Positions 12,494 to 24,358 of a stretch of 64,000 nt of DNA are shown in pieces (position 1 is the first letter of the stretch; the number at the start of each line of letters is the position of its first letter). The DNA is taken from assembly GCF_030272615.1 (NCBI RefSeq), contig NC_081412.1, positions 689,074,083 through 689,138,082 on the forward strand. Direction: 5' to 3'. Made by a program: the position numbers and the translations under genes. This DNA is from Cryptomeria japonica. Its lineage: Eukaryota; Streptophyta; Pinopsida; Cupressales; Cupressaceae. The notes under the pieces are model-generated. The model was not told the origin of the DNA, did not search any database, and saw only the letters and a program-made list of their open reading frames with translations.

Positions 12494-13369
12494 ATGAAGC
12501 TGCACTTATCAAGAATTAGAGAATATGCAGCTTATTATCTGGAGAATGATTACATTGCACCTAGCACCTATCCTATGACAATGGAAGAAATAAAGGCAAA
12601 GCAAGAACACATTCAAGCAATGATAGAGATAACATCAGCTTTGACCGACTTAGAGTTTAATGATCTAGAAGGTTGTAATGATACCAAAGAAATGTGGAAT
12701 AAGCTCACATCTGTGTATGGTGGAGACAAACATGTTCAAAGAGAAAAAGAAGATAGTCTAAGAGGACAACTTGAATCCATGAGAATGAATGAAGGTGAGA
12801 ACATAATCCAATACAGTACAAGGTTAAAGGAATCTGTCAATCAAATCAAAGGAGCAGGAGGAACTATTGAAGAAAAGGATGTAACAAGTAAGTTGTTGAG
12901 AACACTTCTACCTTCTTATGCCATTAGAGTCTCTGCAATTAATGAATTAAGGTCTGTACCAAACATGCCAGTCTCCTTGGATGCTACTATCGGTAAGATA
13001 CATGCTTTTGAGTTAAGTAATTTTGATAAGAGTGGGTCTTCGGTAAACAAAGTTGAATCTGCATTCAGTTCTTTTCATCTCAGTGAATTTGAATATTACA
13101 ATGATAGAATGTCTAAGTATGCTAAAGGAAATCACATTGGAGCAAGTGAGAGATTTCACAAACACATGGAAGAAGTACACAAACTATATGAGAAAATCAA
13201 AAAGCAAGAAGAGTTTGAAGCATTATTGGCCAGAAGGTTACCGAGAGGCAAAGGTAAGTATAAAGAGAAGTTACCTTTAAAATGTTTTAACTGTGATAAA
13301 ATTGGACATATGGCTTCTAACTTTCCTGACAAAGATGATGAAAAGAAAGATTACCGAGATGAAAGATAG
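12494..13369 (+). pseudogene. Copia gag (UBN2-type) with altered zinc knuckle
   Basis: The frame encodes 291 residues of a capsid/nucleocapsid-like gag. The central part (MWNKLTSVYGG, then EGENIIQYSTRLKE and LLRTLLPSYA) has the pattern of the UBN2 gag family of plant copia elements. The zinc knuckle near the C-terminus reads CFNCDKIGHMASNF: in CX2CX4HX4C the last Cys is replaced by Phe, so metal binding is probably lost. The frame ends at a TAG (13367-13369), and the same frame then continues into the protease region, as expected for one ancestral gag-pol ORF. Start chosen at the first ATG of the homologous frame; the true ancestral start could be slightly upstream. Confidence 0.88.
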
Positions 13370-13492
13370 AAAGACAACCAATACAAAAGACATCGAGACT
13401 TCAGAAGGAGAGAAAGAAAGACATGCCTAGTAGCTGATGAGGAATCCAATGATGATAAATCTGATGAGACTGAGACTGAGGAAGTTGTATAT

Positions 13493-16400
13493 GTGGCTAT
13501 CAAAGATGGATCGGATGAAGAAAGGTATAAAGAAAAAGCCTTAATATCACACATAAATAAAAATGATTCTTGGATCATAGATAGTGGATGCTCACATCAC
13601 ATGACAGGTGATAAACACAAGTTTGTTAAATTAGAAGATTATGATGGAGGTTATGTAAGATTTGGTAATGATGAACCATGTCCTATGAAAGGTAAAGGTA
13701 CAATCACACTTCTTGATAATGCTAACTGTGATGATGTATATTGGGTTGAAGGTCTGAAATACAATTTGTTGAGTGTAGCACAACTAAATAATATAGGACA
13801 TCGAATAGAATTTTAGAAAGGAATTGTCAAAGTTCATGACAAACATGGAAAGTTGGCTGCTATCAGGACTCAAACAAGAGGTAATACATTTCACCTTGAC
13901 TCAACTAGGAACAATTGTCTGTATGCAAAAATAGAAGATACCTGGTTATGGCATAAAAGGTTTTGTCATGTAAATTTTGATAATCTGATCAAAATAAGTA
14001 AGAAGCATCGTGTAAGAGGTCTACCGAGCTTGGAAAAACCTGAGAATGCAATATGCCAAGGATTCCAGATGGGTAAGATGACAAAATCAAGCTTTACAAG
14101 TAAGTCTTACACTTCTAAAGTAATTTTAGATCTTGTACACACTGATCTTTGTGGTCCTATGAAAGTTCAAAGTTACCATGGTGATAAATACTTCATATTA
14201 TTTGTGGATGATTACTCAAGGATGATGTCAGTTATGTTTCTAATAGAGAAATCAGAAGCTTTTCAAATGTTCAAATGGTATAAGGCAAGAGTTGAAAAAG
14301 AAACAGGAAGATAGTTGAAATGTCTTAGATCTGATAGAGGAGGAGAATTCATTTCTGATGAATTTAACTTATTTTGCAATGATCATGGTATAAAGAGACA
14401 AGTGTCAGCACCAATGACACCATAGCAAAATGGAATAGCTGAAAGAAGGAACAGATCAATTGTAGATTGTGCTAGAACTTTGATGATAGAAAAGAGAGTA
14501 CCTCAAATATTTTGGAGAGAAGCAATAAGCACTGCAGTTTACACCTTGAACCGAGTACAATTGAAGAAAGGAACTATGAAGACACCTTATGAAATCTGGT
14601 ATGACAAGAAACCAAATGTAAGTTATTTTAAAATATTTGGAAGTAGATGTTATGTTCACAAAGATGATAAAAATGGAAAATTTGATCAAAAAAGAGCGGA
14701 AGGAACATTTCTTGGTTATTCCTCTAGGAGTAAAGCATTTAAATGTCTGATCAAATCATCTAACAAAATTATGGAAAGTGCAAATGTGAAAATTGATGAA
14801 TTTGCAGAAAGGAATGATGAAGGAAACTCCAAAGAACTAGAAGATTATGAAGAGTTTGTATATGTACAACCGACAAGTTTTACTGAGAAAGCCAATGAAG
14901 AAATTACTCAATTACTGAGTGATGAAGAAGATCATCTAGAGCCTACTGAGCCTATATTAGCAAAATATGTTAGAAGAAATCATGCATCAAGTCAGATTAT
15001 AGGAGATAAGGATGCTCCAGTGATGACAAGGAACAAACTGAGACATAACACATGTCTGATATCCGAAATTGAATTGAGGATAGTAAGAGAAGCATTAAAC
15101 AATGAAGATTGAGTGAATGCTATGATAGAAGAGATTGATCAAATCAAGAAAAATGAAACATGGACACTAGTTCCAAGACCAAAAGAGAAAAATGTAATCA
15201 GTACAAAGTGGATTTTCAGGAATAAGCTAAATGAAAAAGGTGAGGTCATTTTTGCAAAGGTTATGCTCAAGAAGAAGGAATAGACTATGGAGAAACTTTT
15301 GCACCTGTAGCAAGACTTGAAGGAGTAAGAACATTGTTGGCATATGCTACTTACAAAAATCTCAAGGTATATCAAATGGATGTTAAATCTGCATTTTTGA
15401 ATGGTATACTAGAAGAAGAAGTCTATATTGAACAACCTGAAGGATTTATTGAAGAGAAGAATAGGGATCAAGTATGTAAGTTGAACAAAGCTTTATATGA
15501 TCTAAAGCAAGCACCTAGAGCATGGTATGAAAGGTTGCACTCTTACTTATTAAAGATTGGATTTATAAGGACTAGTGAGAACAATAGCATGTATATGAAG
15601 AATGATGAGAATGGAATATTGATGTTAGCCATATTTGTTGATGATATTATTTTTTTTGGAAATGATTCTTTATGTAAGAACTTTTGAAATGAAATGTGCA
15701 AAGAATTTGAGATGTCATTAATCGGTGAGATAAAGTATTTTATAGGTTTACAAATACTGCAAATAAAAAATGGGATTTTCATTACTCAATCCAAGTATAT
15801 AAAGGAAATCTTGAAGAAATTTGGAATGGAGGATTCTAAACCTGTAAGTACCCCTATGACTACTAATTGTAAACTATCAAAGAATGATGAATCTGCATCT
15901 ATTGATGAGACACTTTACCGATCTATGATTGGAAAGTTACAATATGTAGTTCATAGCAGGCCTGATATAGCACATGTAGTAGGTATAGCTGCAAGATTTT
16001 CTGTAGATCCCAAAGAAACTCATATGACAACAGTCAAGAGAATTTTCAGATATTTGAGAGGCACTGAAGATTATGGTCTACTATATGAAAAGAGGAATGA
16101 TTTTGACTTAAAAGTCTATGCTGAAGCTGATTGGGCAGGAAATATTGATGACAGGAAAAGCACAAGTAGTGGAGCTTTCTTTTTGGGACAAAGACTAGTA
16201 AGTTGGCTTAGCAAGAAACAAGGATGCATTTCACAGTCAATAGCTGAAGTTGAATATGTTGTTGTAGCATTGAATTGTACCAATATAGCATGGATCAAAC
16301 AAGTGTTGGAAGGAATGAATGAGATAGTTACCGGGCCAGTAACTATATTTTGTGATAATACAAGTGCTATTAACATTTCAAAGAATCCGGTAATGCACTC

Positions 16401-16587
16401 TAAGACAAAACATATCTCTATAAAGTATCATTATCTTAGAGAAGAAGTTCAAGAAAAGAATGTTGCGTTGGAATATGTTAGCACAAAGGAACAAATCATA
16501 GACATCTTCACAAAGCCACTGCCAAGGGACACCTTTGAGTATCTAAGAAGTAAGTTAGGGGTCCTACCCCTATCTAGCACTCACTGA
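13493..16587 (+). pseudogene. Copia pol: protease, integrase, RT, RNase H (disabled)
   Basis: Domains in order: retropepsin IDSGCSHHMTGD (about 13570-13605); GAG-pre-integrase WLWHKRFCHV (about 13950) in which the second zinc Cys of CQGF is Phe; integrase core with HTDLCGP, VDDYSR and the DRGGEF block; RT with MDVKSAFLNG and the catalytic FVDD (about 15640); RNase H with AEADWAG and the FTKPLP tail. Stops lie at 13814-13816, 14312-14314, 14423-14425, 15110-15112 and 15685-15687. Near 15240-15265 a deletion joins GEVI to the AKGYAQ block and shifts frame. Several stops fit CAG to TAG or TGG to TGA. Not functional, but recognisable along its whole length. Confidence 0.92.
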
Positions 16588-16890
16588 CAGAGTTCGGTGA
16601 CAACATCAATTCTATGACTCCAAAGAATACTATTGTAAGTTGATGCTAATTTACACACTTTAGAAGGATGTCTAAATTTGTGCAGGATATAGTGAATGAA
16701 GACAAGTTGCTCTGATTGAGATACATTTATATATGTTTGAACTGCAAGGAAATTACTTAATAGGGGGAGTAATTATGGATTAGTCTTACTTTTGGCATTG
16801 TTGTCAAAGGGGGAGATGATTGTTTACAGCTCAAGGATAACAGGAGAAGAATAGCAATTGGAATAAATCAAGTTGGTATTGCCATCAATG

Positions 16891-16904
16891 CCAAAGGGGG
16901 AGAT
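16891..16904 (+). other. Polypurine tract of copia element
   Basis: CCAAAGGGGGAGAT sits directly before the 3' LTR. Further AGGGGGAG runs occur upstream near 16760 and 16810. The same tract and preceding GCCATCAATG are found in the 29-36 kb element. Confidence 0.85.
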
Positions 16905-18454
16905 TGTTGGCACTATAATAAGTTGGGAGATTGTTGACATTACAATAAGTTTGATGGTTGATGATATTGAGAAGGTTGTTGGAGATGAATGATATAATTG
17001 ATAAAGGATGATTACTGTCTTAATATTATTATTTTGTCATTGATGTCAAGCAATTGATTTTTTGATTCAGTATGATGTTGCCATATCTTAAAAAGTATGT
17101 TTTGACGAGTGTAAAGATGTCAGTAAGTGACACAGAAAGAATGTGAAAATGAAGGGGAGTAATAAGTTATTCAATGGGAAACTATTACTGAGTTTGACAG
17201 TGATGAGATTATGATGTTTTGATTGTTTTGATATCCTATATATATGTATTCAAAGACTGAACAAGAAGGGGAAAAGATTTCATGTAATAGAATGAGTAAT
17301 GGTTTGATACTATTCTATTTTACCGAGCAAGGAGCTAGTCGGTAAACTCCAAGGTTACCGATATCGGTTAATGAATGAAAAAGTTACCGAGAAGAAAATG
17401 TCTACTGAGTAAAGTTCAGTAATAACCAAGTATCAACCGAGCAGTAACAAAATGCATTAAATAAAGTGTATACATTATTTAATGAAGGATGCCAATGAGA
17501 TGGAGGTTTATTGAAGATAGGAATGTCGTGCAAGAAGTTTGTTAAGGATCAACGACAATTAAAATTCAAGAGTAAGATCTACAACATAGATTGAATGGTC
17601 ATAACCGAGCACAATTACCAAGGAAGGATACAAGTTTCAAGGCAAGATAAAACATTTTTCAGATCAAAGGATACAATGAACCTAGTCAAGTTTGAAGATC
17701 TGATGACTAAGATTAATCATGGGAAATGTGATTAAGGAGATTAAGCGGTTGGGAATCGCTTATAAATAAAGTAATGTTGTTGAACAAGAATGCGAGCAAA
17801 CTGAAGCACAGTGATGCTACAGAAGTGATTACCGAGTATAGAAGATTGAAGATCTGATTGAAGAACAGATTGAGAAGCCCGACAAGGAGAAAGATAATTC
17901 TTATGACAAGATTATCTTGAGCATATTGAGCGCATAGAATCTGCTTTAACATTTTAGATGTGAAGTTGCAGATATATTTTATTACTGTTATTTATGTTTG
18001 TAAGTGATAGGAAATCTCTTAACCGAGTGGACTTAACAGTCTTAATTGTAAATCCTCTTGAAAGGTAACATTCTTAATGAGTGTTTGAAATCCTTTGACA
18101 AGGTCACTTCTAACAAAGTAAAGATTCTAACAAATCTGAGGGAAATCCCTTGACCGAGTCACATCTAGCAATGTGTATATAATCTTTAATAGGGTTTGCT
18201 TTTAAACCGAGCATACTCTAGAAGAGTATATTTTCTTGTGGGTTTGAAATCCCACAGTGGTTTTTCCCTATTAAGGTTTCCATGTTAAATCTAGTGTCAA
18301 ATGTGATTTAATGTTTCATGTTTATCTGTTTATGAGTTTGAATGATTTACAATCATAAGTTGCATATCAAGTAAATGCTATCGAGGTTGAATCTGATTAG
18401 AGTAATTATTATTGAGGTTATCTGATTCACGCCCCCCCTCTCATCTAACTAACA
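16905..18454 (+). repeat. 3' LTR of copia element
   Basis: 1,550 bp, starting TGTTGGCACTA and ending CTAACTAACA. It follows the polypurine tract and matches the 5' remnant at 12349-12370. A TATA-like CTATATATAT lies near 17236. Confidence 0.88.
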
Positions 18455-19529
18455 AGTACAACAAGAAAGGATGCATGTAGGAGTGGAGTGTCATCACATG
18501 CTATCCTCCAAATATAGAAACACAACCCTTCAAGGCATAACCCCAATAGACATGTGGAGCCATCTCAACCTATGAGAGAATCAAGGGAGATTGAATTGCA
18601 ACGAAAATGGCCTTCCCAAGCTTATCTTAAAACCTCCTCCCTAGGATCAAGTATTGGGGCTCAACTATTAATTATCTTGATTAAGTGAATCCTAAATACC
18701 CAACCCATCTAATTCATTATTAATGTTATCACTTGTTTATAATAAGGAAAACTTCCAATATGCCTTGGCGATCTAGACGGGAGGCTTATCAACTCATCGC
18801 CTATCTCTCATGATCTCGGTCATCACATGGAAGCCCACTCCCCCTAGCATGTTCTAAAACAACAATAATAACAAGGAGGCTCTAATACAACATTCAAGAA
18901 TGATCCATAAACAACCTCACATAATCATGAGGCATCCAACGCGATCTAATACCAATAACATCAATAAACCAACAATGAGCCTCTTATCAAAGTAGTGCTT
19001 TAAAATCCATATCAAACTCAATCAAAATCTACCATAATCATCAAATAATCATCAAAAACAAGGCACATCAACTCGTTGGCACAAAGCAATAAAAATAATC
19101 CTCTCAACGCAGCTTATCAACATGCTGGAGAAGCACAAAACCTCTACGGTATGGCTTATCAACATACCAAAGCTTAAAAATCATCAAACAACATCAAATC
19201 AGATAAAAAACAACAATAGAAAACATCAGAAAACCTCAACATAAGCCTCTGGTACAAGAACAGATCTAGAAAACCAGAATGGACTGACAAAAGCTGGGCA
19301 AAACACATACTCTGAGTAGTTTAGTGCATATGTGACGCAGAAAAATGCATACATTGTGTTCTACAATGCCTTTACTAATTCATACAACGTCTATGACAAA
19401 TCAAAAACCACATTCATTGAGGTCTATAGCATATATGACAATTATTAGCGCATTTACAAAAACTTTCAGTGCATATGCAAAAACTAACAGTGCATATGAT
19501 ATACAAAAACTCGCAAATACAATGGAAAA
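18455..19529. other. Unassigned repeat-like flank
   Basis: No convincing ORF or element end. The right part (19320-19529) has loosely repeated GTGCATATG/AAAAACT motifs. Together with 21136 onward it is the target of the solo LTR. Confidence 0.3.
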
Positions 19530-21135
19530 TCTCGTGTTAATCCTATGAGGATCCGGTTAATACTGAGAGGGGGGTGAATTAGTATTAACACAATTTATAA
19601 CTTCAAATAAAAATACCATTTATAACAGATCTAAAATGATTCAATGCATGAATCTATCCCTTTAGCAGATCTCATACACTTGTTATGCAATCTTATTAAT
19701 TATTCAAAATATTCACCAACTAGATATCTGATCAACACATGCTCATACTGACTTATTATCATATCAGAATGCTTCATCTATCTGTTCATTAACATTACAG
19801 GTAACAACTTATAGATCTCTGATAAACAACAGTAAACTTATCATAACCGGTAATCAGAAATAATGCATGAAAACGTAAACATTATGAAAAGATATTCCAC
19901 ACATGAACACCAAGACTTTTGATGTGGAAACCCAAATGGGAAAAACCACGGTGGGGATTGGTACCCACAATAATTTATACTCTTTCAAAGTACGCCCTGT
20001 TAGGAGCTTACAATACGCTCGGTTAGGAGCAGACCCTGTTAGGAGTCACCCGATTAAGGGATTTGCCTATCACTCTAGCTATGAGCTTAATGATATGTTA
20101 GGATCAACTTGGTTAGAGGATTTAAACACTCTTTTGTGAGCTTCCCTGTTAGGGGACTTAGATGGAAAAGGCCTGTTAGGACCTACCCGGTTAAGGGATT
20201 TAAGCTAATGTAATTGTTAGAGAACAATAGTGAAAAATGATCTGTTACTTTGCACTTTCAGCTTGCTAAATCAAATCCAGTTATGCTTCACAGTCTGCAA
20301 CACTCAGGAAGATCTCTATCTTCTCTGGGATGGCTTAACTCATTCTCCTAATGCCATTGACACATGAAACATCAGTTGTGTCACCCTAAATAGCCATAAC
20401 AACTAGGTCGGCCACAAAATCCTAATTACATCATGAATTTACAATTCAAATCATAAGAGATCATCACAGATCATTACAACAAATTACAATGCAATATCAA
20501 CTGTTGGTTGATCGTAACTCATCATGGAAATCCGATCTGTATCCTCAAAACACTCTACTAAGCGTTTCGTTGATTCCCAAGAAATTATTCCTTGAATCAT
20601 GCCAAAACAACAATTAAACCTTTCATGTGGGTTGTGTCATGTTACCAACTTCATGTAGACTCGTTGTCGATCACCGTCATAACATAAATTATTACCGGTT
20701 GAGTGAATTCATCACCGGTCCTAGAACCCTAGCACAACTCCATCAGAAGTTCAAAACATGCCTTTCGGTAATCGACATAGGCCGCGGTTTCGGTCACATA
20801 CACAAATCCATCCTAAAATCTTATGTCTCAAACCACAAGTCTCCAACCATCACAGATTTACTGATTCCATCAAAATCCTTTCTTTTACCGGTTGAAGTCG
20901 TAATTCTCAGTCCTACTAGTAAACCTTGTCGTACTTACAAATTCTAAATCCGGTAGGCCAAATTACTTATCCAACAAGTCAGAAATCAAAGTTCATTTGT
21001 AACCATCATCAAACATTGATTGACATAGGTTGCCATCGATGACAACACAAATAACTGATCATGTCATCATCATTCTTCTACCGATACAGTCATCAACTTA
21101 TCTACATCAGTTATGCCAATTATGCCAACATCTCG
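19530..21135 (-). mobile_element. Solo copia LTR with 5-bp target duplication
   Basis: The LTR is 19535-21130 (1,596 bp). On the minus strand it begins TGTTGGCATAATTGG and ends GGATTAACA. The flanking 5 bp are TCTCG on both sides (19530-19534 and 21131-21135). Internal landmarks typical of plant copia LTRs, read antisense, include the GTGGTTTTTCCC-type block (about 19935) and the CACCCCCCTCTCAGTATT end block (about 19560). No internal domain remains, so this is a product of LTR-LTR recombination. Short ORFs inside are not genes. Confidence 0.9.
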
Positions 21136-23302
21136 CATATAAATTTTTTTATGGAACATTCATTGATTTAGCGCTTTTGTTCATATAAGTTACAGACTTA
21201 GAAAAAATTGTGACAAGGAATTAAAATCGAAGGCACAATAATAAGGGATCAAAAGAGACGCCCAGACAAAACAAAGAGATTGGTATAAATAGAATATAAA
21301 ACTGTAATCAATAATGAGAGTAAATACAAAACATAGCTTCACCACTCCTAGCCTTAGCTTTCTCAGGAAAAGATATAGAGAGCATTGACTGACTCAAAAA
21401 CACTTCCAAGATCATGAAAGCATGATAAGATCCTCAATACCAATGCAAAATCCAAACTCAAAACAAGTTAAGAACAAAATCCATATAGAGAAATTCACAA
21501 AGTCGTGCATTCACGACAAAACAATAATCACAGAGTATAAATAAATTTCTTCCCAAACTATTCCATAAAACCATATACTATAAATATTTCATAAAATATT
21601 TCCTTCCATACCATATAAAACTATTCAAATATTTCCCCCATGCCCAAAAGACAATCTTTTCTGCAGACACAGAGAAGACGAAATATGAAAATAAAATACA
21701 AAGGGCAAATCCTCCAGCCTAGAATTTGGAGTAATGGAAATGAAATCTGAAGAAGCGCCCAACAATCCAAGTAAGGTCAAGCCAAAATCTTTCAGTTCCA
21801 AAATAAAAAATGCAAAGAAATCTCCAAAAAGGTAACCCGACACAATGCACATGCTACCGAATAAAAAAAAGAAAAACCATTAAAACCCTAGCCACAAAAC
21901 CGGCCAATCAAAATAAACCAAAATAATATAAAACCTACCTACCCAACATTACAATATATGTTATTTCCCCAATACATATAGAACCAATAACAATTAACAG
22001 TAGGTACAAATAATAATAAAACTCATTTACCCCATTAGCAATAGAATATTGATAAAATATAAAGTATTATTTACCAATGCACAAATAATAATAACCATGC
22101 CCTATTAAATATTATGGGATAATAATTAAAATAAATCTAAATAAAATAATTGAACAATTAAATATAAATAGTCAAGGCTAATAAAATAAAAGCCAAATAA
22201 ATAAATATAAAATAATCAAAGGCTATTAAATAAATCCAATAAATAATCGAACCCAAATAAATAAAATATCCAAAAGCTAATAAATAATAAATTAAATAAA
22301 TAAATACTAAATAAACATTAAATCCACAATAGATAAATAAACATTAAATCTCAAATAAATAAATAAATAGAAGTCATCAATAAAATATAAATCATTAAAA
22401 TATAAAAGCACAATTAAATAGTAAATAAATAAATATTAATTAAATAATAAATATCAAATAAACAACAAACCAATAAATACCAATTAAATAATAAATTGAT
22501 CAAATAATAATTAATCAAGTTAAACTATAATAATAATCCACCAATTAATTTAATCATCAATAAACTATATAAATCAAACATTAATTAATTAAATGAATAA
22601 CCACATACTCACAACCCATCAAAAGACCACAACTCATTGGTTAACATGGTGAATCATGCTAAGACAATTGACGACCAGGGTAGACAACTTAAGCCTAGAG
22701 TATATGAAGGGAACTCATGCCATCTCCGACAACTTGCCATCAAGCTTTAAAGACACGCTCAGACCTGTGAAGCCAACTGGAGTCGATGTTTGGTACTTGC
22801 AAACCTGCACCAATGCTAAACACAACATATATGATACATATATATCATAATGAACATGCAAGTGGTAAAGAATCACGGCGACATATCATGCTCACAATGA
22901 GTGATATGGAATCATCTCTACTCACGAAAACAGTCACACAATAACCATACACATCATAACAACAACTCATCACATATAATCAGGAAGTAGAGTTAGCATA
23001 ATCATAATGCTATCAAATCTATAATTCATATAATCCATCTAACATAGCAAACACATATAGAGACCATCAAATATAATTCCATCATATATCATGATCATCA
23101 ATAACAAGTATCATCATCCATACATAATTCATCAAATGTCATATGTCCACATGAATATATATCATCATCATAAACATCTAAAATGTAAATAGATTCAACA
23201 CATAGTATGATACTATCAATCATTATCATAAAGTAAACTAAGCTACTCCAATAGGGTCTATAAATGTATAAAGAGAAGGATGAGTCAAGGTGGGGCACTA
23301 CA
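21136..23302 (-). repeat. AT-rich LTR-like segment with gypsy-type terminus at 23302
   Basis: No gene. 21960-22620 is extremely AT-rich with many AAATAAATA words. The right end, GGTGGGGCACTACA, is TGTAGTGCCCCACC on the minus strand, a gypsy LTR start like that of family A. It breaks the family C LTR at 23303, so this is probably an LTR inserted into, or recombined with, the family C 5' LTR. I could not locate its left end. Confidence 0.45.
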
Positions 23303-24030
23303 CGACATATTGCACACCATCAAATTAGTCTTCTCTTCTCCCTCTTGCAGATTTTTTGTAACCTAACCCTAGGAGGGTTAGGGTTTCCAACTGTGATAAA
23401 ATTTTGAGTTATGCCTCAACTATAAAGGCATTTTTTGTAATTTTCCAAATGATCTTCTCTCTTTTCTTCTACAGAAAACTATGTTCTTCTACATTTGTAA
23501 ATTTTGTTTTGCCCTACATTAATAAAGCTTGTTTGTTTTACCTAGATTCAACTCATTCAAATCTATGTGAATTATCACCTCCTTTTATGAATGCATCTAT
23601 TTTAATTTTCTTAGTTGTAGTTGTTTGTGTTGAATCCATTTTTTAACATAATTTGTGAGCTAAATGTTAGCCCCCCTTTATATCTCACAAGATCCTCAAC
23701 CTTAATCTTTTCTCAAATAATTGATTTAGATATAATCTTGTGTATACCTTGGACATGTTTTGTTAATGTCTTGTGCAATTACAAGCAAGAAGATCAATAT
23801 TCTGTCTAGGTGCAAACCTTTTCCCCTCTTTCAAGCATTCCCTCTTTCTCCCTTCCCCCTATCTAAATCATTAGATTAGGTCCTATTGCATTAGATTGAA
23901 GAGAAAGTCAACCTTCTTCGAAGACTCAACCTCACATTTCGTAAGGTCTCACACTTGGGAGGCTATTTCCATGTTTTTCAAGGTTGATGATCAAGGTTGA
24001 TCATTAGAGGGTACAACTTTTGTGGCAACA
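23303..24030 (+). repeat. Family C 5' LTR, 3' portion
   Basis: Matches 27572-28299 closely. Ends GTGGCAACA, followed by TTTTGGGCATGCCCGGTGGG, a plausible PBS and leader start. The first ~1.27 kb of the LTR is missing. Confidence 0.75.
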
Positions 24031-24358
24031 GTTTTGGGCATGCCCGGTGGGACAGACGTTTAAAGCATTCAAGAAAAATCCAGTCCCATTTCAAGACACC
24101 GGCCATACCACAATTTTTGGCATGCCTAGTGGGGATAGGTTTCAAACATTCATGCCAAGAATTAGTGTTGTTCTTGCCATTCCTGCCTTTGGAGGCAGTC
24201 ACATTCCAGCACTTGGCGACTTTGAGGATCAAATATAGGCTCTTGTTAAGGACTAGTTGTCGTTTTACACCAGGTTTTCAACAACGAGCACCTTCTAAAG
24301 GTATTTTTCTTTGATAATATGAACTTTCAGATTCTAGAAGAGAGAATTGCTATTTTTC

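Larger units (their letters stand above)
12349..18454 (+). mobile_element. Ty1/copia retrotransposon, decayed, 5' LTR almost lost
   Basis: Domain order is gag, protease, integrase, reverse transcriptase, RNase H, which is diagnostic of Ty1/copia. The 3' LTR is complete (16905-18454). Of the 5' LTR only CCCCCCTCTCATCTAACTAACA (12349-12370) is left, identical to the 3' LTR end apart from one C. At least six in-frame stops and one frameshifting deletion inactivate it. The base run after the 3' LTR is AGTAC, but with the 5' end lost no target duplication can be tested. Confidence 0.92.

Noticed and set aside
19903-20139. 78-codon ORF with repeated GTTAGGAG words
   Set aside because: Lies inside the solo copia LTR and is antisense to its R-U5 region. 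Typical of LTR sequence, not a gene.
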